NCBI RefSeq assembly: GCF_003351105.1
Contig: NZ_NKRG01000009.1
Coordinates: 1 to 64,000, forward strand
Length of the DNA stretch: 64,000 bases
Source of the DNA: Thermosipho africanus Ob7
GTDB taxonomy: Bacteria; Thermotogota; Thermotogae; Thermotogales; Fervidobacteriaceae
Direction: 5' to 3'
Shown: in pieces, positions 27,072-35,550 of the stretch
Position numbering within the stretch: the stretch's first letter is position 1
Layout: every line of letters begins with the position of its first letter
Made by a program: the position numbers and the translations under genes
The notes under the pieces: model-generated
The model's input: the letters and a program-made list of their open reading frames with translations, nothing else
Told to the model about the DNA's origin: nothing
Database searches by the model: none

Positions 27072-28598
27072 ATGAAAAAAGTTGTAATTGTGGGTGGAGG
27101 TATCTCGGGTTTAACTGCGGGGTGTTTTTCACAAGGAGATATTACAATTATAGAAAAAAATGAAAAATGTGGTGGCCTCGTTAATTCTTTTGTAAAAGAT
27201 GGATTTAGATTTGAGGGAGGAGTTAGAGCACTTTTAAACTCAGGTATAATTTTTCCAATGCTAGAAAAATTAAACTTGGCATTAGATGTTTTGCCTAACT
27301 ATGTTTCTGTAGGTGTTGAAGATAAAATTATTGATGTTAAGTCTAAAGAAAATATAAAAGACTATGAAATAATGTTAAAATCACTTTATCCAGAAAATAC
27401 AAATGAGATTTCTAATTTTATAAAAGTTGTTAAAAAAATGGTGGATTATATTGAAATACTTTATAGTGTAAAAAATCCTCTTTTTGCAGACAAAAGTGAA
27501 TACTTCAAATATCTCCCTTGGATTTTAAAAGCGTTAAAAGTTTTTATGGCAATGAAAAATATGAACATTCCTGTAGAAAAATATCTGAAAAAATTTTTCG
27601 AAAATAATTCTTTGATAGATATCATAAGCCAGCATTTTTTCAAAAATATTCCAGCTTTTTATGCATTGAGTTATTTTTACATATATACGGATTATTTTTA
27701 TTTAAAAGGTGGTCTTGGGACTTTTCCAAAAAAACTAGAAGAATATTTTTTGAAGGAAAAGGGAGAGATACTTTACAATACAAAGGTTGTTTCGGTTGAT
27801 GTAGAAAAAAAGGTTGTTTTAGATCAAAACGGGAAAAAATATCCATACGATATATTAATTTGGGCGGCTGATTTAAAAGAGTTATATAAGATGGTTAATT
27901 TGACAAGCAGAAAGTTTTTGAAAGAAAAAGAAAAAATTTTAAATGGAAAACCGGCAGAATCTGTTTATACGCTTTATTTAGCAGTTGATGTTCCACCTGA
28001 AGAATTTAAAAGAATTTCTCATGGTCATTTTTTCTATGCACCTTGCAAAAAAGGTTTAGGAGATATTCATAGAAAAGAGATAAAAAATTTAATATCATAT
28101 GGTACAAAAAAGGATATATTAAATTGGATAAAAAGATTTGTAAAGTATAATACATTTGAAATATCAATTCCAGTTTTGAAGGATGAAACTGCTGCCCCAA
28201 AAGGTAAGACTGGAGTTATTGTAAGTGTGCTTCTTGATTATGAAATAGTAAAAAAAGTTTATGATGAAGGTTGGTATGAAGAATTCAAAGAGAAAATGGA
28301 TGAAGCTTTTATAGATGTCCTTTCAGATTCAATATATCCGTTTTTAAAAAACAATATACTCTTTAAATTTTCATCTAGTCCAATTTCAATACAAAATTAT
28401 GCTAATACAAGTGATGGTTCTATTATAGGTTGGGGGTTTGAAGAAAAAGCGCCTATAAAGAATAATTTTCAAAAAGCTGCCTTAACATCTATTCCACATG
28501 TTTACAAAGCGGGAAAATGGGCCTATACTCCATCTGGAGTTCCAATGGCTATTTTAACTGGAAAGATAGCCAGCAAGTATACTTGGGGGGTATATTAG
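27072..28598 (+). CDS. CrtI/phytoene-desaturase-like FAD oxidoreductase 2
   Basis: 508-residue paralogue of the preceding protein. Shared landmarks include [19 protein letters not shown], the NSG stretch (ALLNSGI versus AVVNSGL), NPLF, QHFFKNIPAFYALSYF, FEISIP and a closing AGKWAYTPSGVPMAILTGKIA. The N-terminal loop after GGGISGLT is several residues shorter than in copy 1, yet the FAD-binding Glu is kept. Retention of two copies side by side suggests different steps on one substrate or a heterodimer, as for CrtI/CrtN-type pairs. Confidence 0.8.
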   Translation: MKKVVIVGGGISGLTAGCFSQGDITIIEKNEKCGGLVNSFVKDGFRFEGGVRALLNSGIIFPMLEKLNLALDVLPNYVSVGVEDKIIDVKSKENIKDYEIMLKSLYPENTNEISNFIKVVKKMVDYIEILYSVKNPLFADKSEYFKYLPWILKALKVFMAMKNMNIPVEKYLKKFFENNSLIDIISQHFFKNIPAFYALSYFYIYTDYFYLKGGLGTFPKKLEEYFLKEKGEILYNTKVVSVDVEKKVVLDQNGKKYPYDILIWAADLKELYKMVNLTSRKFLKEKEKILNGKPAESVYTLYLAVDVPPEEFKRISHGHFFYAPCKKGLGDIHRKEIKNLISYGTKKDILNWIKRFVKYNTFEISIPVLKDETAAPKGKTGVIVSVLLDYEIVKKVYDEGWYEEFKEKMDEAFIDVLSDSIYPFLKNNILFKFSSSPISIQNYANTSDGSIIGWGFEEKAPIKNNFQKAALTSIPHVYKAGKWAYTPSGVPMAILTGKIASKYTWGVY

Positions 28599-29579
28599 AT
28601 GATTAAAAATCAATGGTATATAGTTATGTCTTCAAAAGAATTAAAAAAAGGAAAATTAGTTGGAGTTACAAGATTTGGCGAAAAATTGGTGTTTTGGAGA
28701 AGTAAAGATGGTAGAGTAAACTGTATTTCAGATATTTGTTGTCACAGGGGAGCTTCTTTATCCCATGGGAGATTATTAGAGAATGATAGAATAATGTGTC
28801 CTTTCCATGGATTTGAATATGATACAGATGGTAAAGTAAAAGTGATTCCAGCCTTTGGAAGAAATGTTGAAGTTCCTGAAAGGTACAAAGTGAAAAAATA
28901 TTACACCTATGAAATAGCTGATTTTATTTGGGTTTGGTATGGTGATGGAGAACCAACTCATATTCCAAAATATTTTGATGATATATCTGAAGAATTTTCA
29001 TATAGTGAATTTACACAAGTTTGGAATGTTAATTATACCCGTGCGATTGAAAATCAACTAGATGTTGTTCATGTTCCTATAGTTCATTACAATACTATTG
29101 GAAAAGGCAATAGAACAGTTGTTGATGGCCCAATAGTGAAATGGCAAAATGAAACAATGTTTTACTTTTACGTTCACAACCGGGTAGATGATGGAACACC
29201 TGCAAAGAAACCTGATGAGATTGATATAAATGATATTAGTAAAGTTTATTTAGAATTTAAATTTCCAAACTTTTGGCAAAATCATATTCTTGATAAATTG
29301 AGAGTTACTGCTGCTTTTGTTCCAATTGATGAAGAGCACACAAAAATTTACTTGAGATTTTATGTTGCTTTTACAAAAATAAGGTTTATTAACAAAATTA
29401 TAAGCTCCATTGGTAATATTTTCAATAGAATAGTATTGAATCAAGATAGAAGAGTTGTAGAAACTCAAATTCCTAAAAAGACGGAGTTAAAAATGAATGA
29501 AAAGCTTATTTTAGGAGATTTGCCTATAATTGAGTATAGAAAGAAAAGGGAAGAATTAAAACTGGGAAATGGGGATTGA
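28599..29579 (+). CDS. Rieske non-heme iron oxygenase, alpha-subunit-like
   Basis: 326 residues. The Rieske 2Fe-2S ligands are Cys-His in ICCHRGASLSHG and Cys-His in IMCPFHGFEYD (about 47-70). The catalytic domain keeps the mononuclear iron triad: Asp-x2-His-x4-His in QLDVVHVPIVH near residue 153-161 and an Asp in VLNQDRRVVETQ near 290. All ligands look intact, so it should be an active monooxygenase or desaturase-like enzyme of the type acting on sterols, chlorophylls or carotenoid-like substrates. No reductase partner sits beside it; the flavodoxin/ferredoxin protein at the operon start may serve. Overlaps the next gene by 11 bases. Confidence 0.85.
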   Translation: MIKNQWYIVMSSKELKKGKLVGVTRFGEKLVFWRSKDGRVNCISDICCHRGASLSHGRLLENDRIMCPFHGFEYDTDGKVKVIPAFGRNVEVPERYKVKKYYTYEIADFIWVWYGDGEPTHIPKYFDDISEEFSYSEFTQVWNVNYTRAIENQLDVVHVPIVHYNTIGKGNRTVVDGPIVKWQNETMFYFYVHNRVDDGTPAKKPDEIDINDISKVYLEFKFPNFWQNHILDKLRVTAAFVPIDEEHTKIYLRFYVAFTKIRFINKIISSIGNIFNRIVLNQDRRVVETQIPKKTELKMNEKLILGDLPIIEYRKKREELKLGNGD

Positions 29580-30525
29580 TAATATTTTAATTTATCATCC
29601 AGAAAGTTACCATGGAGAAGGTAAAAAAAATTTTTTTGAAGGTTGGTATTTTAAAAACACAAGCTCAAATGGCTCATATGTCTTTGCTATTATACCTGGA
29701 ATATCAATTGGAAGTGATTCCCATTCTTTTATCCAGGTAATTGACAATAGAGGTTATTCAAAATATTTCAGATTTGAATTTAGTGATTTTAAATTTTCGA
29801 ATAAACCGTTTTGGGTTAAGATAAAGGACAATTATTTTTCACTTGAGAAAATAAAGATCAATCTTGAAAACTTTGAAGGGCAATTAATATTTAAAGGTTT
29901 AAAACCATGGCCTGTAAGTATATTTAGCCCAGGAGTGATGGGGCCTTTTGGATTTTTAAATTTTCTTGAGTGCTATCACGGAATTCTTAGTTTTAATCAT
30001 AAGGTGAGAGGGTATTTAAAAGTAAATGGAAAAGAGATAGATTTTAATAATGGAAAAGGTTATATTGAAAAAGATTGGGGAATTTCTTTTCCAAAATCAT
30101 GGATTTGGAGTGCATCAAATGATTTTGAGAAAGATGAATCAATAAGTATATCAATAGCAACCGTACCTTTTTTTAGAAATTATTTTGTGGGATTTATTAT
30201 TGGATTGTATGTTAGAGGTAAATTGTATAAGTTTACTACTTACAATGGTTCAAAAATTAAAAATTTAGAAATATTTGAAGATAGAATTTTCTTAACTGTA
30301 CAAAAGAGAAAATATAAGATGAATGTTGAAATTATTAAATCAGAAGGAAATATTTTAATAGCTCCAAGACAAGGAGAAATGGTTGAAAGAATAAGTGAAA
30401 GTTTGAACGCAAAAGTTAAAGTAAAACTTTACAAAGGCAATGAGCTTTTATTTGCCGGAATTGGAAAAAACGCAGGTTTGGAGGTAGTTGGGAATATAAT
30501 TGATGATATGAAAATTAGGTTATAA
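29569..30525 (+). CDS. Tocopherol-cyclase-family (lipocalin-like) protein
   Basis: 318-residue protein whose N-terminus YHPESYHGEGKKNFFEGWYFKNT and the HSFIQVIDN, YIEKDWGISFPKSWIWSASNDF and PRQGEMVERISESLNAKVKVKL segments match the tocopherol cyclase family, a relative of CrtC carotenoid hydratases and AttH with a double lipocalin-like barrel. Plant members close the chromanol ring of tocopherol; bacterial homologues are mostly uncharacterised. No signal peptide. As last gene of the operon it probably performs a cyclisation or hydration on the lipid product. Family call is firm, activity is inference. Confidence 0.75.
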   Translation: MGIDNILIYHPESYHGEGKKNFFEGWYFKNTSSNGSYVFAIIPGISIGSDSHSFIQVIDNRGYSKYFRFEFSDFKFSNKPFWVKIKDNYFSLEKIKINLENFEGQLIFKGLKPWPVSIFSPGVMGPFGFLNFLECYHGILSFNHKVRGYLKVNGKEIDFNNGKGYIEKDWGISFPKSWIWSASNDFEKDESISISIATVPFFRNYFVGFIIGLYVRGKLYKFTTYNGSKIKNLEIFEDRIFLTVQKRKYKMNVEIIKSEGNILIAPRQGEMVERISESLNAKVKVKLYKGNELLFAGIGKNAGLEVVGNIIDDMKIRL

Positions 30526-30621
30526 GGTTATAAAAAATTTCCAAGATGTTTTTTTATATTTAAATTAAACTTGATAGCATATACAATTGGTAAAGTTGTT
30601 TTTATTTGTAAACTTTATATC

Positions 30622-32046
30622 CTAGAGATTTAGTTTTTTCTTCTTAGATTTCATTTCATACATTTTTTTATCAACAATTTTAATATTTTCTTCTAAACTT
30701 TTTTCATGATCAAAATACATTAGGCCGTAAGAAAAATCAACTTTAAACTCAGAATTTAAAATCATTTTTCTTATTCTTTGAATTACACTTTCAGCGTTTT
30801 CAATATTTAAATCATATAGTAATATTAAAAATTCATCTCCGCCGTATCTTATTATAATGTCATCCTTTCTTAAAACCATTTTTGCAGTTTTTACAAAGTT
30901 TTTGAGTACTTTGTCTCCGTATACGTATCCATATTTATCGTTTAAGTATTTAAAATTATCTAAATCAAGAAAAATTACAATTTTATATTTTGACTTTTCT
31001 TTAGAAAATTTAATGTTTTTATTAAGAGCATCAAATAAATAATTTCTATTATATGCTTTTGTTAGTGGATCAATTATTGCTTTTTTGAATTTTTCTTTGC
31101 TTGATTTATAGAGGATTTGATATTCATTTTTGAGTTTAATACTAATTGAAATTAAGAATGCAAGTATTTCAAATAGATGAAAGTCTTTTAAGCAGAACTT
31201 ATTATTCCCTTCCTTTTCAAATAAGACAGCCCCAAAGACATTTTCTCCTATCCTTAAAGGTATCCCATATATTGAGTAAGGTTTGTTAATCACTTTCATT
31301 AATTTATATTCTTCGGGTAATTTTAATTCCTCTGAGTTATTTACGTACAACTTTTCTCCAGTATCTGATATGTATGAAATTAATGTTTTATCCTTAATTG
31401 TGAAGTTTTTAAATTTTTTATCTCCTATTTTTCCATAAATTATATTAATTGAGCCATCAATCTTTCTAATTCCAACGACTAATGAGTCAATTATATTTTG
31501 ACTGGAAAGAAAATTAAAGAAATAATCTACAAGTTCATATGTTGAAGTATCCGAGGTTGTTAAATTAAAAAATTCTTCAGGAATTTTATAAATAGAACTT
31601 ATTAATTCATCTGTATATTCCTTAATATTTAATATTACGTTTGTTATCAATAACACAGAATAAACAGTTGTCTTATTCTTTTCTCTTCTAAATTTGATTT
31701 TATAAAATTCATTTGAAAGGAAAATGGTAGTTTCATATTCAAAGAGTTTTTCTTCAAAGTTTACTCTAAACTTTTCAAAAAATTCTTTTAAAAAAGGATA
31801 TTTATTAATGTAGAAATTTATCTTTTCAAAAGAAAAATTTCTAAAATCATTTACATCTATTCCATGCTTTTTTAATAGTTCCATTAATGGCTTGTCACAG
31901 TATAAAATTCTGGAATTTTTCCAGATTATAACGTTAGAATCTTTCCTTGCAGTATTATAAATAAGTTTTGTTAATTTTATAATTCTAACAATATAAAATA
32001 GTAATGAAATTAAAACGAAGGTTAAAATAAACAAAAAGATCAACAT
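30622..32046 (-). CDS. Membrane-anchored GAF-GGDEF diguanylate cyclase
   Basis: 474 residues: an N-terminal membrane helix (1-24), a long middle region with a GAF-like sensor (about 165-300) and a GGDEF domain with RYGGDEFLILLYD near residue 400. The I-site RKDD sits five residues before GGDEF, so product inhibition is expected. It makes cyclic-di-GMP. It is transcribed divergently from the second Clp gene; a minus-strand extended -10 (TGATATAAT near 32139-32131) is visible in the shared intergenic region. Confidence 0.87.
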   Translation of the reverse strand: MLIFLFILTFVLISLLFYIVRIIKLTKLIYNTARKDSNVIIWKNSRILYCDKPLMELLKKHGIDVNDFRNFSFEKINFYINKYPFLKEFFEKFRVNFEEKLFEYETTIFLSNEFYKIKFRREKNKTTVYSVLLITNVILNIKEYTDELISSIYKIPEEFFNLTTSDTSTYELVDYFFNFLSSQNIIDSLVVGIRKIDGSINIIYGKIGDKKFKNFTIKDKTLISYISDTGEKLYVNNSEELKLPEEYKLMKVINKPYSIYGIPLRIGENVFGAVLFEKEGNNKFCLKDFHLFEILAFLISISIKLKNEYQILYKSSKEKFKKAIIDPLTKAYNRNYLFDALNKNIKFSKEKSKYKIVIFLDLDNFKYLNDKYGYVYGDKVLKNFVKTAKMVLRKDDIIIRYGGDEFLILLYDLNIENAESVIQRIRKMILNSEFKVDFSYGLMYFDHEKSLEENIKIVDKKMYEMKSKKKKLNL

Positions 32047-32215
32047 TATTCTTTCCCCTTTTAATATATAATATTGATCCTTCCCAATAATTTTTATTTA
32101 CCTTTTAAGTTATAGTTATTTACTCAATTAATATTATATCACAAAAACCATATTTTTCTTGTTGTTACTTTTGTTAACAAAAAATTTACATTAAAATTTT
32201 GAACTCCTCCATATG

Positions 32216-32242
32216 TTATCAGTCTAAATATATGACTGATAA
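32216..32242. promoter_or_regulatory. CIRCE-shaped inverted repeat before the second Clp gene
   Basis: TTATCAGTC, nine bases, GACTGATAA: a perfect 9-N9-9 repeat of 27 bases, the exact geometry of the HrcA operator CIRCE (TTAGCACTC-N9-GAGTGCTAA) with a different core. It lies 28 bases before the ATG, in the expected start region of the transcript, so it likely binds a heat-shock repressor. Confidence 0.7.
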
Positions 32243-32269
32243 AAGAAAAATTTTTCGGAGGTGAGATAT

Positions 32270-34636
32270 ATGAGATATTTAGATGAAAGGATGCAAGAAT
32301 TAGTCCAGCAAGCAGCAGAACGCTTATCTCAAAGAAGGCAGAACCTGTTAAAACCCGAGCATGTACTATATGAAATTCTTCAAGATGAAAACATTCAAAA
32401 AATATTTGAAGCTTTAAATGTACCTACTGAAGAAATCGAAGATAGGTTAGAAGAATTAATTGAAAGCCAATATGGGGTTTACTACGGTTCATCTTCTGGT
32501 GTTTATATGTCAAATGAGCTATCTAGGATTTTTGAACTTTCAAGAAAAGAAGGTAAGTTATTAGGTTCAAGCAAAGTATCACCAGTTCACTTTTTGTTAG
32601 CTGTTCTTAAGGATGCTTCAACTCAATGTGCAGCTATATTATCAAAGTACAATGTAACTTATGATTCGGTTTTAAAAGCGGTTAAAGAGCTAGCAGACTC
32701 TGGAGAAATTGATGGTGAAGGAAATGTATTAGCAAAGTATACCACTGATTTAACAAAGCTTGCAAAAGAAGGTAAACTTTCACCAGTTATTGGAAGGGAA
32801 AAAGAAATTGAAAGGGTAATTGAAATTCTTTCAAGAAAAACAAAGAACAACCCAGTCCTTATTGGAGATCCAGGTGTTGGAAAAACTGCAATTGTTGAAG
32901 GCCTTGCTCAAAGAATTGTTGAAGGTAAAGTTCCTGAGAAGCTGAAGAATAAAAAAATATTAATGCTTGATTTAGGGAAAATGCTTGCAGGAAGCAAGTA
33001 CAGAGGAGAATTTGAAGAGCGTTTAAAGAAAGTAATGGAAGAGATTAAGAAAATGAAAGATAATGTTATTCTTTTCATTGATGAGTTACATACCATTGTT
33101 GGAGCAGGTGCAGCAGAAGGTGCAATGGATGCATCAAATATGCTTAAACCAGCACTTGCAAGAGGAGAACTTCATGCCATAGGTGCAACTACACTTGAAG
33201 AATATAGAAAACACATTGAAAAAGACAAGGCTCTTGCAAGAAGGTTCCAACCAGTACTTGTTGAAGAACCAAGTGTAGAGGAAACTATAGAGATATTAAA
33301 AGGATTGCGCGAAACATATGAAAAACATCATGATATTAAGATAACAGACGATGCTATTGAAGCTGCTGCAAAGCTTTCAGCAAAGTATATCCAGGACAGA
33401 TTTATGCCAGACAAGGCAATAGATTTAATAGATGAGGCAGCTGCAAAAGTAAGTTTGAAAAATAGTGATCCAAAATTGACTGAGTTGAAAGAAAAAATAA
33501 AATCTTTGAGTGAAAAAATAGATGAACTTACGATTAATTCACAGTATAAAGAAGCTGCAGAGATGAAGCAGCAAATGTACAAAATGCAGCAGCAATACGA
33601 AGAACTCGAGAAAAAGTATGGTTCAAGAGAAGTAACACCTGAAACTGTCGCAAAGGTTGTAGAATCTTGGACTGGAATTCCAGCTACAAAGATGATGGAG
33701 TCTGAAAAAGAAAAATTATTAAAATTTGAAGAACTAGTCCATCAGAGAATGGTAGACCAAGAAGAGGCTGTAAAAGTAGTTGCTGATGCAATAAGAAAAG
33801 CAAGAGCTGGTATAAAAGATCCAAATAGACCAATAGGAACATTCTTATTCCTAGGACCAAGTGGTGTTGGCAAAACTGAACTTGCAAAAACAATTGCTGA
33901 ATTACTCTTTGGCTCTGAAAACGCACTCATAAGGATTGATATGAGTGAATACATGGAGAAACACTCAGTTGCAAGACTTATAGGTGCACCTCCAGGATAT
34001 GTTGGTTATGATCAAGGTGGTCAATTAACCGAAGCTGTTAGAAGAAAACCATATAGTGTGATACTCCTTGATGAAGTAGAAAAGGCACATCCTGAGGTAT
34101 TCAATGTACTCTTACAAGTCTTTGATGATGGTAGACTTACTGATGGTAAAGGTAACACAGTTGATTTTAGAAATACAATAATAATCATGACAAGTAACCT
34201 TGCAAGTGATAAGATATTGAGAAAAGTAGAAGCTGGAGTTGATTTTGAAAAGATAGAAGAATCTGTACGTGAAGATTTAAAACACTACTTTAGACCAGAG
34301 TTCATAAATAGAATAGACCATGTAGTGATATTCAAGCCATTGACAAAAGAGCATATGAAAGAAATTGTAGAAAAATTAGTTGCAAGGCTTGAAAATAGAT
34401 TAAAAGAAAAGAATTTAAAGATAAAACTTACAGAGAAAGCAAAAGAATATCTAGCAGAAAAAGGTTACGATCCAGCATTTGGTGCAAGACCACTTAGAAG
34501 GTTAATAGAGAGAGAAATTGAAACACCACTTTCGGTAAAAATAATTGCTGGAGAAATTGCAGAAGGAGATATTGTTCTAGTTGATGAAGAAAATGGAAAA
34601 TTGATTGTAGAAAAAGAAAAAGAATTGACAAAATAG
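32270..34636 (+). CDS. Clp-family AAA+ chaperone, ClpB/ClpC-like with short middle domain
   Basis: 788 residues from ATG 32270 (GGAGGTG at 32257-32263; the in-frame GTG 32261 lies inside that site). N-terminal Clp repeats, D1 with GDPGVGKT near 201, a short coiled middle segment (about 405-450, [15 protein letters not shown]...KKYG), then D2 with GPSGVGKT near 528 and [14 protein letters not shown] at the end. The middle part is ClpC-sized, far shorter than in ClpB, but the region between MTSN and [10 protein letters not shown] is ClpB-like and has no VGF/IGF loop. It is therefore likely a ClpP-independent unfoldase or disaggregase. Control by the upstream inverted repeat suggests heat-shock regulation. 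Confidence 0.87.
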   Translation: MRYLDERMQELVQQAAERLSQRRQNLLKPEHVLYEILQDENIQKIFEALNVPTEEIEDRLEELIESQYGVYYGSSSGVYMSNELSRIFELSRKEGKLLGSSKVSPVHFLLAVLKDASTQCAAILSKYNVTYDSVLKAVKELADSGEIDGEGNVLAKYTTDLTKLAKEGKLSPVIGREKEIERVIEILSRKTKNNPVLIGDPGVGKTAIVEGLAQRIVEGKVPEKLKNKKILMLDLGKMLAGSKYRGEFEERLKKVMEEIKKMKDNVILFIDELHTIVGAGAAEGAMDASNMLKPALARGELHAIGATTLEEYRKHIEKDKALARRFQPVLVEEPSVEETIEILKGLRETYEKHHDIKITDDAIEAAAKLSAKYIQDRFMPDKAIDLIDEAAAKVSLKNSDPKLTELKEKIKSLSEKIDELTINSQYKEAAEMKQQMYKMQQQYEELEKKYGSREVTPETVAKVVESWTGIPATKMMESEKEKLLKFEELVHQRMVDQEEAVKVVADAIRKARAGIKDPNRPIGTFLFLGPSGVGKTELAKTIAELLFGSENALIRIDMSEYMEKHSVARLIGAPPGYVGYDQGGQLTEAVRRKPYSVILLDEVEKAHPEVFNVLLQVFDDGRLTDGKGNTVDFRNTIIIMTSNLASDKILRKVEAGVDFEKIEESVREDLKHYFRPEFINRIDHVVIFKPLTKEHMKEIVEKLVARLENRLKEKNLKIKLTEKAKEYLAEKGYDPAFGARPLRRLIEREIETPLSVKIIAGEIAEGDIVLVDEENGKLIVEKEKELTK

Positions 34637-34638
34637 AA

Positions 34639-34668
34639 TGTGGCTCCAAGTAGGAGCCACTTTTTTTT
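34639..34668 (+). terminator. Terminator of the second Clp gene
   Basis: GTGGCTCC (34640-34647) pairs with GGAGCCAC (34653-34660), followed by eight T. Confidence 0.88.
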
Positions 34669-34712
34669 ATTTTAAAATTGAAAGTGGTATAATAATTTCA
34701 GGAGGCGAAAGT

Positions 34713-35165
34713 ATGGAAAAAGCAAAGAATTTTTGTCTTCCTGACAAAAATGGTAAAATGCATTGTTTGGAAGATTTTAAAGGCAAATGGGTTGTATTGT
34801 ATTTTTATCCAAAGGATAATACTTCAGGTTGCACAAGAGAGGCAAAAGATTTTTCGCAGCTAAAAGAAGAATTTGAAAAGTTAGGAGCAGTTATTATTGG
34901 TATAAGTAAAGACAGTCCAAAATCACATCAAAAATTTGTTGAAAAACATTCTCTTTCTATTCTTCTTTTAAGTGATGAAGCTCACAAAGTTATTGAAGAT
35001 TATCAGGCTTGGGGTAAGAAAAAGATGTATGGAAAAGAATATTTTGGAGTCATTCGTAGTACCTTTTTAATTAATCCAGACGGAAATATAGTAAAGGTTT
35101 GGAGAAATGTGAAAGTAAAGGATCACGCAAATGAAGTTTTAAAAACTTTAAAAGAACTTTTATAA
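34713..35165 (+). CDS. Peroxiredoxin, BCP/PrxQ type
   Basis: 150-residue thiol peroxidase that reduces peroxides in the cytoplasm. The active site is YPKDNTSGCTREAKDF with the peroxidatic Cys near residue 46; GISKDSPKSHQKFVEKHSL and RSTFLINPDG are family stretches. The usual PrxQ resolving Cys five residues later is missing, so another Cys (NFCLP or MHCLED at the N-terminus) or an external thiol must resolve. The frame is open upstream through the terminator, but ATG 34713 after AGGAGGCG is correct. A TATAAT at 34688-34693 gives a very short leader. Confidence 0.87.
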   Translation: MEKAKNFCLPDKNGKMHCLEDFKGKWVVLYFYPKDNTSGCTREAKDFSQLKEEFEKLGAVIIGISKDSPKSHQKFVEKHSLSILLLSDEAHKVIEDYQAWGKKKMYGKEYFGVIRSTFLINPDGNIVKVWRNVKVKDHANEVLKTLKELL

Positions 35166-35247
35166 TGGTATAATATTATTGATAAATAAAATAACGTGTA
35201 TTTTGATTAATTTTGTGAATTTTTGCACTAAAAAAGGGGGTGTTTTT

Positions 35248-35517
35248 ATGACAGATATTACTGTAAGAACTGTTATGGCAATTTTAATTGATAACAGGGA
35301 AAAGGCAGCAACAAAAGTTCAAGAACTTTTGACAGAATATGGATGCTATATTAAAACAAGATTGGGATTACATGAAGGTGTTCCACAATATTGTTCAAAC
35401 TCAGGACTTATCATATTAGAACTTGTTGATGATGAATCAAAACATGAAGAACTCAAAGAAAAGTTAAATCAAATTCCAGGCGTAAAATGTGATTTAATGA
35501 GATTAAGGTTTAACTAA
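35248..35517 (+). CDS. TM1266-like ACT-domain protein (putative hydrogenase-system regulator)
   Basis: 89-residue single ACT-fold protein: VRTVMAILIDNREKAATKVQELLTEYGCYIKTRLGLHE...NSGLIILELVDDE...LNQIPGVKCDLMRLRF. The style matches the small TM1266-like family described as putative regulators of iron-only hydrogenase systems, related to the C-terminal half of NikR. ATG 35248 follows AGGGGG TG. No hydrogenase gene is close, so the role is uncertain. Own terminator follows. Confidence 0.75.
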   Translation: MTDITVRTVMAILIDNREKAATKVQELLTEYGCYIKTRLGLHEGVPQYCSNSGLIILELVDDESKHEELKEKLNQIPGVKCDLMRLRFN

Positions 35518-35520
35518 AAT

Positions 35521-35550
35521 TTAAGCCTCGGGTTTTCCGAGGCTTAAAAT
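35521..35550. terminator. Bidirectional terminator between convergent genes
   Basis: TTAAGCCTCGG (35521-35531) pairs with CCGAGGCTTAA (35537-35547). It serves the ACT gene (plus) and the DUF445 gene (minus). Confidence 0.8.

Noticed and set aside
22492-30525. A complete carotenoid pathway
   Set aside because: No phytoene synthase, prenyl transferase or lycopene cyclase of known type is present, so naming the product a carotenoid would go beyond the evidence.
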